DNA of 64,000 nucleotides from Diphasiastrum complanatum. Its lineage: Eukaryota; Streptophyta; Lycopodiopsida; Lycopodiales; Lycopodiaceae. The notes under the pieces are model-generated. The model made no database searches and had not been told where the DNA came from. It saw only the letters and a program-made list of their open reading frames with translations. A program made the translations under genes and the position numbers. Shown here in pieces: positions 20,886 to 32,010 of this stretch. Position 1 is the stretch's first letter. Every line of letters starts with the position of its first letter. The stretch is taken from the NCBI GenBank assembly GCA_029204225.1, contig CM055113.1, forward strand, positions 3,861,194-3,925,193, written 5' to 3'.

Positions 20886-21152
20886 TCAAAGACTATAATT
20901 CACAACTCAAAAGATCAATGACAGGCTACAACTGCAACATGAGCTCCAACATCTAAGAAATGACAGCTGCATCATGAAAGATAACTGCAAACCAACAAAT
21001 ACAAAGCAAAACAAAAACAAAAACACATTTCCAAGAGTAGCTCCGGGCCTCCGCCACTTGCTGCTGGGTCTCTGATTATTCATGGTAATGGCCCTCTCAA
21101 TGGCCATTACCTAGTACGTAATTGCCGTTCGTTTGATTTTTGGGTCGTTTTG

Positions 21153-21188
21153 GGCCCTAAATTATTTTGCATAATATAGGGCCCAATA
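21153..21188. repeat. Inverted repeat, right copy, beside recombinase relic
   Basis: 36 bp ending ATAATATAGGGCCCAATA, the inverse of 18357-18392 with five mismatches. Together the pair brackets 2.8 kb holding the whole recombinase relic and little else. The repeat could be the end of a DNA transposon or a local palindrome family. Confidence 0.7.
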
Positions 21189-21229
21189 ACATTTTTTTGT
21201 CTAGCACAAGACAGAGAGACTCGCAGAGA

Positions 21230-21609
<380 letters not shown>

Positions 21610-21630
21610 TTGGAGGGATTTGGCACCCAG

Positions 21631-22314
21631 CGTGTGTAAGTCCAACCCGATGATCACATAGTTATTTGATTGATTAGTTAAAAGTCAATAAAAGGACTTT
21701 AGGCATTTTTGCGAGACTTTTAATGTTGCAGGGCCTAAATTTCAAGTTAGTAAATAAAGTTGGGGTTCCCTCCAAATTGGATGGTTCCCACACTTTTTTA
21801 AATTTGAATAATTAGGGAGGCAAAAATGGACCAATAGGATTCAGAGGCCAAGGTCCTCCTCTCTATTATAAAAATGGACCAACTTGAGTTGCTCCTCATG
21901 TTCATTTCCTCATTTCAATAAAGCAGATTGGTTCTCTTCAGAAATGGATTGATGAATGTCCTTGCTCTTCTTCTTTCCTCCTCCATCTCTCATGCTTTTT
22001 TTGGAGTTTGCTAATTGTTAGATCTGAATGTTATTGGGATTGTATGTTATTATACCTTTTTTGAGAGAGAAAGGGAGAGAGAGAAAGAGTAAGTTATCTT
22101 TGTTGTGGATCGTAGTGTTAATGGATCTAGTGTTAGTGGATGTTAGAGTTAGATGTGGATCCTCCATTCATGTTGAAATCTGAACTATACTATCGCTCTC
22201 ATGGGAACGAATCTACGCGTGACAACTAACTTCGTTTCTTTGATGCTAGATTGACTAGATCTTGGATTCAGGTTAGGCAAGGAAAGAAACCCACTACAAT
22301 TTGGTGCCGTTGCC
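21631..22314 (+). mobile_element. Possible gypsy LTR and primer site
   Basis: At 22301-22314 the sequence TTGGTGCCGTTGCC closely resembles the TTGGCGCCGTTGCC primer site used by many plant gypsy elements. It follows CCCACTACA, a plausible LTR terminus. Upstream, a segment starting TGTGTAAG near 21631 could be the LTR, but there is no second copy in the window, so the left border is a guess. Confidence 0.35.
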
Positions 22315-23470
22315 ATGGAGCTATGCCAATTTTTTAGTTTGTAGCATGTTTGTTGGATGGTTAGCTTGCATTAGGCATCTTGTCGTGGCATGAATAGTGT
22401 TAGATCTGCATTTATGATTAGTTTGGGAGTGATTTTGCTTGATTTGAGTGGATTTGCTTGTTTGAAATATAATCTGATTATAAAACAAGGAAATCTATTC
22501 AGATCACCAATCTTAAGATCCATTTGGATCTGAGATATTAGAGAAAATAACAAAAACTGGTCAAATCTGCCAGATTTTGGTCAAAAGGAGACAAAAAGCG
22601 TCATCAGAGCTTATAACTTTTTATCCTCTTCCAAGAAAATTTCGTCGAGTTGCAAACACCTTCGGTTTTGTTCACAGAACCTTTACTTTGAAGGGCAAAG
22701 ATTAATTCCCAGCAGATTTCCAAAAACATCAGAAAAACTGTCAAAAAACACCAAAAAATCACCACTAAAAATACAAAAAAAGAACCTTTGCCCGATTTAT
22801 TATGCTTAGGTGTAGTTCAGATCTATCTATTGCCAGGTTGATGAAGAATAATACCAAAAATAGAAGAGTTTTCAGAAGATCAGTTGTCATATTGCCATAG
22901 TTTTGTCAAAAAAGTCACTTTTTTGCAAAAATACTAGTATTAGTCTTGATTCTTTGCCAAAACCTTCGTCGAGTTTTCAAAGAATTCTATTTATAGTAGA
23001 ATACTATTTTTGAGTTCGACGAAGATTCTTCTTGATCAGATCACAAAAAATCTTGATTTTTACCCTCGTCGAACTACAGAAACTGTATTTTCTTATTTCA
23101 GAAACCTTCGTCCGGTTTTTCAGTTTTATTTGTGTCAGATCTTCCATCTGAGAAGTCGACGAAGGTTATTTCCCAAGAAATTGTCAGAAAAGTTGTTCAC
23201 AGAGTTTTTTTCCAAAATAGTACTGATGAACCTTCGTCGAGACAATCTTTGCCAGTTCTATTTTTAGTTTTTGATTTTTTAGATCAAGTCTCTGTCAAAA
23301 TTTGGGTCAAATATGATATAATCTGATTTGGATTTTGAGAGATTTATCATTTGATTGTATTTCAAAATAATTTTTATGATATAGCAATCAGATTCTTGGG
23401 AAGTGGAATAGATCTAGCAAATCTGATTTGAGATAGTTTTTTTATAGAAAAATCTAGATCCAATCTCATT
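22315..23470. other. Non-coding stretch with TTCGTCGA repeats
   Basis: No supported gene. The motif TTCGTCGA or a close variant (ACCTTCGTCGAG, CCCTCGTCGAAC, CCTTCGTCCGG, and the inverse TCGACGAAGG) occurs at least seven times between about 22640 and 23245. The spacing is irregular. It may be leader sequence of the element whose primer site lies at 22301. Confidence 0.4.
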
Positions 23471-23486
23471 GTCTGCTTGATCTAAG

Positions 23487-24149
23487 ATGGCTGCCCTTGG
23501 AACTGTTCTTGGAGGTGCTCCACAGGAAGTCAATCCAATTATTGCTAGAAGAGCACCCTGTTTGGATCTACCCAAGGGTAAGCTACCCATCCTTGAAAAA
23601 CTCCAAGGCACACTCATGGCCGAGGAATCAAGAAGGAGCCAAATGCAAGAGAGGATTGATAGGATTTCCATCCAAGGTGGAGATGACCAAGCTCTCTTCA
23701 CCAAAGGCAAAGGCAAGTCCAAAGGCAAAGGATCAACATTCAAGAAGTCTTCAAAGCTTGAGGATCAAGAAGGACCCTCAAAGGCATCTCCATCAACCAC
23801 CAAAGTTAAGAAGGACAAATCAAAGGTGAAGTGCTACTATTGTAGCAAGATTTGGCATTATGCCTTGGAATGCTTCAAGAGGAAGCAAGATCAAAGCCAA
23901 GCTAACATAAGAAAAGAGGAGGAGGAGGAGAGTTCACATGAGGACTCTCTCATGATGTCCATATTTTCTTCAACAAGCTTCAAAGGAGAAGATCCTTGGT
24001 GGATTGACTCGGGTGCTAGTTCACACATGACTAGCAAAAGGGAGTTTTTCTCTTCTCTCTTATCTTATGATGGACCTATAAAGTCTATCTATACAGCAAA
24101 TGATGATGCTTGTAAGATTGAAGGAGTTGGTAGCATTCCCCTTTGCTTA
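23487..24149 (+). pseudogene. Copia gag-protease fragment
   Basis: One frame of about 220 residues. It has AEESRRSQMQERIDRISIQ (gag C-terminus), a Lys/Gly-rich stretch, a zinc knuckle CYYCSKIWHYALEC (the Gly before His reads Trp), an acidic spacer, then protease DPWWIDSGASSHMT. It breaks off after SIPLC at about 24149, where a second copy at 48759 continues normally. It is a different copia family from elements A-C. The sequence upstream of AEESRRSQ does not resemble a complete gag, so both ends are broken. Confidence 0.75.
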
Positions 24150-26180
24150 GTCCCAAATGAAGACCAACTGCTCAATAGAAGATCTCCCCTGAAATTGCCC
24201 TTTCCAACTTTTGACTTTCTGCTTGCGTCTAGTGGGCATTGTCGCAAATGAAACTAACCCAAGAAATAGGCTAGTCATCCATCCTTTGGAAACATCGAGT
24301 CGTTTTGTTTTCGTTCACATGCGAGTACTTGAACTGCGAATCCACCCCACAGATTCTGTAGTCCTCTTTGTTTGATGGTATTAGCCTTCAAAAGAAAGGT
24401 TCCTTCCCGAGCCATCAGCTCCTTGTATCACAAGCAATCATGCAAACCAGACAAAGCACGAGTACTAAGACTCACCACAAATACATACAAGCAAGACACT
24501 CATGCAGGTTTACTAACAGGTAATAAAGACAAGGCCCCCCTTTGAGATAGTCCTGCCAAAGGACCTTTACATGGTCGTGCCCATACAGGTCGATCACAGA
24601 ATCAGCCCACAGAGAACACCGCTCCAACTATCCGTGGTTTCACCATTAAGCAACACATTGCCACAATCACACCCCATCACTTTTTGGTCGATAGCCCTTA
24701 TAGCTAAACGATTGGCAACTATCCCGCACCGGAAGTTAACCACCCGTGCTTTACACTCGAATTCAAACAGCATCTCTGTATCAATGGTTAACCTGTATAG
24801 TTAGAATATGTCACCCCGCACCCCACAAGGCACAGACCATGCTTACACCAACCTAATGGCAGCACACTACCTCATCAGACCTATGTGCAGACAGCGCCAG
24901 GCCCAAACAGTGAGAACTGACCGTGCTTACACCTCAAGGGCAGCACCTTGACTCATCAAGTCCCATGTTCTGCCGACCACCTTGACCGTTGACACACCCG
25001 TGCTTACACTGTGGGCAGCACCTTGCACAACATTTGTCCTGATGAACCCCAAACAGTGGCCATTTTCGCGAGATCCACATAGCTGACCGGCCAGTCGGCT
25101 CTGATACCACATGTAGCGCAGCCATCCTAAAGGGAGCCAGGAACCAAGACTCAGCTTTCCAGTCTTCAACTTTTGCCGTCCAAACCCACTTGACATACAA
25201 GCAGCCAACTCGCCAACAACGATCAGACTTAACCAACTGGAAGTTCAGAAACCAACATTGAGATCCAACCTGGCGTCATGCCAGATCGGGGGTCCCGATG
25301 TGGTTGACTTCCCTCCAAGCAAGCCGCCCGACATACATCAAACTTAACCAACTCGAAGCATCGTTACAAATGAGTAACAACCATTCCAAGCAAGTGGTCT
25401 GACTTACATCAAACTTAACCAACTGAAAGCTTCGTCACGAGCATTGGAAGCCAACATGGTGCCACGCCAGACTGGACAGCCATAAACAGGTAACTTCCAC
25501 CCAAGCAAGCCATCAAACTCAGCCGACAGGTTAGAGCCCGTTCCCCAAGAGCTTAACCCATTCACGTTCATGCATGGAACACTTAGAACCACAAGTCGTG
25601 ACAGATATGGAGACAACCAGTTCCTGGACCACATGGTCCCGATAGCATACCGTTGGCGCCAAGACCGAATGGTCTCGACGACATACCGTTGGCATCCCGG
25701 GATATGACCCTCAGCTATGTGCCAAATTATAAAGTTTGAAGCGGCCTTACAACTTGCGATTTTACAGAACACTGGAACCTAGAAGGTAATCAGAGTCAGT
25801 TTGAGAAAAATTCCACTTTAGTGATAGATCTGAGAAGGTTACATTTCAAGTGTGTGACCGACCCTAGTCTCCGGGGCGCTGGCATGCCAAGGCGAGTGCC
25901 AGGACAACATTCCAACAAGGGAGACTGAGACTTGGTTAGAGCTCGCCCTTAGTCGCAACCTACACTCCCCTATAGTATTGGTGGGATCCGCCACCTCCTC
26001 TCATACCAAGCACTCTACCCACGCTGGTAAAGCATGTTTTCTCTCTAGAAAGTCATTTTCTCTCTCTAGAATTTATTGATCCCCAGGCTTCCTTTAATCA
26101 TGCCTAGATCGTGTGAGATGATTGCACATCGATCTGAGCTCTCTGGACTTCGCTAGAACCGATCAAAGATTTTTAGCCAT
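24150..26180. other. GC-richer repeat-like block with minus-strand primer site
   Basis: Base composition shifts to clearly higher GC than either side. At 25097-25109 GGCTCTGATACCA is the complement of a tRNA-iMet primer site, so an LTR element on the minus strand would have its 5' LTR starting near 25112. Degenerate tandem phrases occur: CGTGCTTACAC with GGCAGCACCTTG near 24920 and 25010, and ATCAAACTTAACCAACT near 25336 and 25406. No open frame with recognisable domains was found. Confidence 0.4.
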
Positions 26181-26187
26181 AAGAACT

Positions 26188-27345
26188 TGGCGCCGGCTGA
26201 ATTCTGGTCACAGATGACTATGAACACTTCCAAAAGTTGAGTCACCTAACCATGAATAAAGGTTTGGAACAATTTAAGATTTTCATGGGTACCTGAATCC
26301 ACTTGATAGTGACATTCCGCCTAAGGTAGAAATGTTAATGTTCATTGATGGGTTACCAAAAGATTATCAAGTGGATGTTCGTAGGAACCATCCAAAAACC
26401 CTAGAAGATGCTATTAGGCTGCAAAATACTTTGATGACACAGCTAAGCCACCTAGGGGTCAACATCCTTATGAGCAGAAAAAGGGTTTTCAATTTACGAG
26501 GAAGGATAGAGAAGTTGTTAGTGAAACACATTCCAATTCCAACAATCCCAAGAAAACCAAATTTTTTTTAAAAACCATCAAGGTGGCATTGATAAAGTTG
26601 AAGCTCGTAAGAAGAACCTGTGCTTCAAGTGCAATGGCGAGGGTCACCTTGCATGTAATTGCGTCAAAAAACAAGCTTCAACCTCAGGTAATCTATTTCG
26701 AAGTAATGAGATGGATGTTTGTTTCTTTAGTTCTTTAGTTTTTGGACCTAATGACCTTATTTGCATTAAAGGTAAAGTTAATGATCAAGTTGTTAATGTT
26801 CATTTTGACATGGGATCCACTCATAACTTTATGTAAATTTGGTGCAGACGCTAAACCTTTTTACCTGGAAAAAGTGAGAAAAAAATACCGTGTGACAATG
26901 GCATTGGGAAGTGATTCTGATTTGATGGATTTTGTTGTTCCTGTTGTAGAATTGCACATTCAAGATTATTTTGAAAAACTAGAATTCCATGATTTTGCAT
27001 TAGCCAATGTAGATATTGTTCTCGAACAACAATGGCATTTTGATAAGAACAAGTAATTGAGAATTGATTTTGTTGAAAAATCTTTATTTTTTATGCATGA
27101 GAATTCTTTAAAAAAGATCAAGGCTAGTTTAAGTGTTGACACTAAAAATGTTAACCCTTATTCTAAATAGGAACTTAATTTTATTACGAAAATTTTTGAT
27201 TTTAAAGTTTATTTATGTTTTATGCAAAAAATGTTATAGCTGGCTAAGGATAGCATAAGAAGTGCCCAAGACAGGGCAAGACACTATGTTGATCTATCTC
27301 AGAAGCACAAAGTATTCATGGTCAATGATTGGTGTGTTGAGTGGG
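26188..27345 (+). pseudogene. Decayed, internally deleted Ty3/gypsy element
   Basis: TGGCGCCGG at 26188-26196 resembles a gypsy primer site. After it come gag (GLPKDYQVDVRRNHPKTLED near 26350), a zinc knuckle CFKCNGEGHLACNC (26621-26665), and a protease-like VNVHFDMGSTHNFM near 26790, where the catalytic DSG reads DMG. Then, with reverse transcriptase and most of the integrase missing, comes an integrase C-terminal piece (SIRSAQDRARHYVDLSQKHK near 27253). Several frames and stops are involved. A 3' LTR may start at TGTTGAAGAACC near 27348, but I find no matching upstream copy. Confidence 0.6.
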
Positions 27346-29447
27346 AGTGTTGAAGAACCACATTATGTTCCGCAATACTTTTGGTTAACTCCAGTTAAGT
27401 GATTAGCTAGTTAGTTAGCTGATGGTCATAGAAACTCTGTAGAATCTTGAAATGCGATCAATAACCACGCGGAGCGGTTTTCTTGGCATTACACATTGAT
27501 ATCCCATAAGTAGTACATAGAATCATTTTGCGAAGGAGTTCTGTCTCCAACATTTTAGATCTAGCTCTAGCTTTTGATGTACCTTGTTTTCTTCTCCATA
27601 TAGCACAACAAGTTTACTCTGTCATTGCTACCTTACTTGTTATTGAATGCTGTATCTTCATTATGTTGTGTGACCTGTTTAAGACAGGTTTTCTAACAGA
27701 TTGTATTTGCTATCCATCATTTTATTTAATGTTGCAATAGGATTAGTTGCGATAGCAGATTTAGGCACAACATCATACATGATTTAGGCAAGGGAAAAGG
27801 GTTTAGCTGCCGGTTTGGATTAGACCAGTTGTGCAGAAGGGCCCGATAACTACCCAGGAGACAGGGCCAGAGCGACTGGGGAGCACCTACAACAACAAAA
27901 CTGCCAAAATTTAAGGAATCAAGGTTTCTAGACTCCGACCGGAGGAAGATACGTTGATGAGGAAGTAGATTCCCATAATAAAAGTGGGCAGTACGCACTT
28001 TGGAAACAAGAAGTCAGGGCTACGGGGAGCAGAAAGAAAGTTGTAGATTGTTTTCACAACGTGCTGGCTGTAGGTGATCTGCCTTGCCTGCATCTACGGC
28101 CATTTTAGGATGATTCAAAATTGATTAGGGTCTTGAATCACAGCTTTGCTTGTTATTTGCTTGGTTTGTGGACGCTTTATTGTGGACTCCATTGTTTTCA
28201 ACTATGAGGTAGAAATGAAAAGGCAATCCTCCGCAGCCTGTCTGACAAATAGAAGCTTGTCTGAGTACAAGGATAAAAATGAAGGGGAGTGCTAGGATGG
28301 GTATGCGAAAGAGTAAATTGGCCACTTCAGTTGGTGTTCAGGACTGTGAAAGCTGGAACCGAGCATCAGGATTAGGTAGATGGTCCCAGTATCATAAAAG
28401 CAGTAGCAAATAACATACTATTGTCTTAATTAGTGTTGGTTACTTATTGTCATCCACATCGAAGATATAATTCAAATTTATAATACCATGCCACCAATAT
28501 AAAGAAAAATGTGACTAAAATGCAAAATTACTTTTTTATCAACAACTAAACTCTAAAATTGTACAAAACAACTAGAGCATCTCTCATAACCTAGCTTAAA
28601 TTCAATCTCAAGACTTGCTTATTTCGAATTGTGCACGAATTATATCATCAACGTGATCTGAAATTGAACAAAATAGGACTATTCACATTGAGACGAAAAG
28701 CAATAAAAGTAAAAGTTAGTGATAGGATACGGTTTCTTAGCGGAAACGTTGATTTAGATCTTTCATTTGACCACAAAATCTTAAGGGGGAAGTCCAAAAC
28801 AACAAGGCTACCTTTTAAAATATGGAAAGCGAAATACATGTACACCTGATTGATTATTGGTTATGAAATCTTGTTGAGATTTACTAAGAAAGGCGAAGAT
28901 CAAACTAGATTTGTCAAGTTTTATGTAGTGGCTGCATGACACACTTGAAAAATAACCAACACAATTCTACTCAAATACATTCTAGCTGAATTGAATTAAA
29001 CTTAGAAATGGATAGCTTTTCCAGGAAGTCTCCTTCGATAAATAAACACATATAGGAAGATTAGTCAAGGCATCAATGGTTGAAAAGTAAAACCATATGT
29101 GAAACAATAAGCAATTTTAAAAAAGACAATCATTTGATAGTGTTGGCGAATGACAAAAACCTTTCAGTTCATACTAATATTAAAATCGACATCAAGTAAA
29201 TCTGTGATATGTCAATCGTACTTGTCAATCTTTATTGAGTGACATAGTTAAATCAAATCTAGTCAATCAGCTATGCTTCTACAGATGAATTGAATCTTTA
29301 TTTAGTGACTAATTGATTTAAATATAATGAAGCTGCTCTATTTTCACAAAGGAAATGACAACATATCAGATAAGTAAAACTTTGGTGTTTTTGCCTTTCC
29401 TAACCTGAAAACTCATCACAGTTGGCACAGAGTCATGGTTCTTGATC
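27346..29447. other. No supported features
   Basis: About 2.1 kb of unique-looking, moderately AT-rich sequence. The open stretches (for example minus strand 28125-28325 with a hydrophobic start) have no ATG and no domain. It may include gypsy LTR remains at its left edge. Confidence 0.4.
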
Positions 29448-30800
29448 TTATTTATGTGGTTGCAAAACGATTACAAAAATGTATTTGGATCTCTCAATTT
29501 CAAAGTGGGAGAATCTGCGAACATTCGGTTCACCAAGATGCGATGGTGCTTCTTCTTGATGTTGTACAGATCTGCTTGAGCTAGCTTGGTTTGGTATGGT
29601 GACATGTATCATCAGCTGCTCGGCTCTTGTAGTTGTAGCTGCAGGTTCTAAAGAAGAAACGTCATCGTTGGAAGATTCTATACTGATGCATAAAATAGGA
29701 TGAAATGTCACAACATCATTCATCGATAGTTGTTTGAAATCATAGTATGTATGTTCTTGAAACAAATGCTTCATTGGTGGATGGATCATAAACTTTATAA
29801 GCTTTATGTTCATCAGGATAGCCAATGAGACTACATTTATTTGTCCTATGATCCAGTTTTTTCCTAAGGTACATGAACAAAACATATACTACCAAATATT
29901 CTTAAATGGCTAACTCTAGGCTTGTTTCCATATAAGGAGTTTTTTTGTTGACGGCCTTAGTGCTAGATCTGTTCTATACGTAACAGGCTGTGACAGTAGC
30001 CTTTGTCCAAAACTTCGCAGGTAGGTGTGATTGGTGTAGCATGGATCTCACAAAGTTGATAAGCGTTCAATTCTTTCTTCTTGCAATTCCATTCTACTGA
30101 GGTGAATAGGAACTTGTAAATTGTCTTCGAATGCCATGTTCAACCAGGTAGTCAGACATCTCGTTAGAGAGGTATTCGCCACCACCATCAATTTAGAGAG
30201 CTGTCACTTTTGTAGATGTTTGAATCTCAGCCATGGCCTTGAATCTCTTGAAGCATTCAAAGGCTTTTGATTTGTGTTTAATGAACAAAACTGTAGACCA
30301 TCTAGAATAATCATCTCTGAAAGTGATAAAATAAATTGCATCTCCTAAGGATGGAGTTGGCATTGGACCACAAAGATCGCTATGTACAAGATCTAATACA
30401 TGCTTTGTCTTGACAGATTGTGTTATGGAAAATTTGCAGGCTAGAGTGTTTCCCATAGATGAAAGATTCATAGAAAAATATTTTTTTATCTTTTGAAAGA
30501 GGGAGATACAATCCATCAACAACGCATGTAAGAAAGTGATCTTGTATTCACGTGTCCAAATTGACTATGCCACATAATAGCATGATTGTTTACATATTCA
30601 TTTGAAGTACGAGCTAATGCAATTGAGTCAGAGAGTACATATAGATTTTCGATTCTAGTGCACGTAGTCAGAGTAGTATCTTCATCAAAGATTGTACACT
30701 GGTCAGATGAGAAAGTAAGAGACTAATAACATATTCTTAGAGAGTTGAGGTACATGAAGAACATTCGAAACACAAATAGTGTGGAGGCCTATGATTCCAC
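29448..30800 (-). pseudogene. Decayed copia integrase fragment
   Basis: Read from 30600 downward on the minus strand: MWHSQFGHVN (GAG-pre-integrase), LDLVHSDLCGPMPTPS (first catalytic Asp), FRDDYSRW, then DGGGEYLSNEMSDYLVEHG (second Asp), then SPQ-stop-NGIARRKN, in which the catalytic Glu of NGVAERKN reads Arg. Near 29830 comes IGYPDEHKAYKVYDPSTNE, typical of the integrase/RT linker. Several stops and frame changes. It is a third copia family, unrelated in detail to elements A-D. Confidence 0.7.
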
Positions 30801-31355
30801 ATTATCCAAGTTAATTGTTATATAGTGTAAATTTTTCAATTTTTGCACATATAAATATGTGATAGTGCCTAAATCAATGTAAAGGCCTATTTGCATCTTG
30901 TATTGCAACTAAGACTCGCAACGCTTTAAAGCGACATAGTAGCTGATCCCAATCGACACCTTAACAATTGGTGAATGACGCTAAGAGCTTGGTGTTCGTC
31001 TCTATTAGGGCGACACTCAGTGCCATTCTAATTACATAGAGATTGAGTGAACACACTCTGAGCTATTCTATAACTGATCTTGATACGCATCTGTCTGCGG
31101 CACACTCTTCACTTTGTACTCAATTCCATATTTTCTAATGTGGATTCATAGGCGACATCCGAGAGCGACAATTCTAACTAATGTGTGCAAGGAATCAACC
31201 AAAGCCTAAAAACATACCTCTAAACAGAACCTCCTTATGATTCTGAATGAGCTACGTGTTCAAATAAAGAACTTAGTTGACATTTTGCTCTGTTTGCTTT
31301 CTACGATAAGAACTAATTCCTTGTGTTTGTTAAGAGGAATCAATAGACAAACAAA
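30801..31355. other. No supported features
   Basis: About 550 bp of unique sequence ending GACAAACAAA at the LTR of element B. No open frame or clear repeat. Confidence 0.4.
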
Positions 31356-32010
31356 TGTGAAAAATACAGATCCTAAGTGGATCTAAACTCCAAGATCATT
31401 GGCTTGAATGCTTGCACTCCAAACTACATAAGCTAGGAATTGGCAACACATTCTATGCTACCTAGAATGCAAAGAACTTGATCAAAAAGCATTTACCACA
31501 AATGGAAACTTCAATAAACATCAAGTGCGGCCCAAAATAGCATTATACAGTCCATAATACATCAGCCTATCACTTTTGGAAAGCACCTAAGATCATACAC
31601 AATAGCTTGAAGACAATACACACAACAATGCTCTCAATGGAGGAAGAAACAATGACAATGATCTATTGATCTCAATGAAGCATACAAAAGGTTTCTCCAA
31701 CCTGTTCTCCACGACTTCCCTACTATTTATGGATGAGGAAGATGACTCTCTCTCCTCTCTCTAGAAGGTACTTGACCCTAGATATTCCCTATATAGGAAA
31801 AATAGCTAAAAATGGCTTATATGACCAAAATACATCAAAATGGTCTCATTTTGAAGGGTATGAAGTTTGACACTTCATCATACTGAAAAAATACAGTAAA
31901 TAAAAACATTGTGGCCTGGTTCACACGTGCGAAACTCCAGAACCAAAACTATTTACAATTTTAGCCAATTTAGGCCTCAAACTAGCTAGGAAATGTTGAC
32001 AATTTTCACA
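31356..32010 (-). repeat. 3' LTR of element B
   Basis: 655 bp; in the element's own orientation it starts TGTGAAAATTGTC and ends TATTTTTCACA. The U3 contains TTCGCACGTGTGAA (31920-31933), a version of the shared LTR palindrome. The pol stop codon (TGA) lies within its first five bases. Confidence 0.93.

Noticed and set aside
28125-28325. Signal-peptide-like frame on the minus strand
   Set aside because: It begins at GTG without an ATG, is short, and has no domain or splice context.
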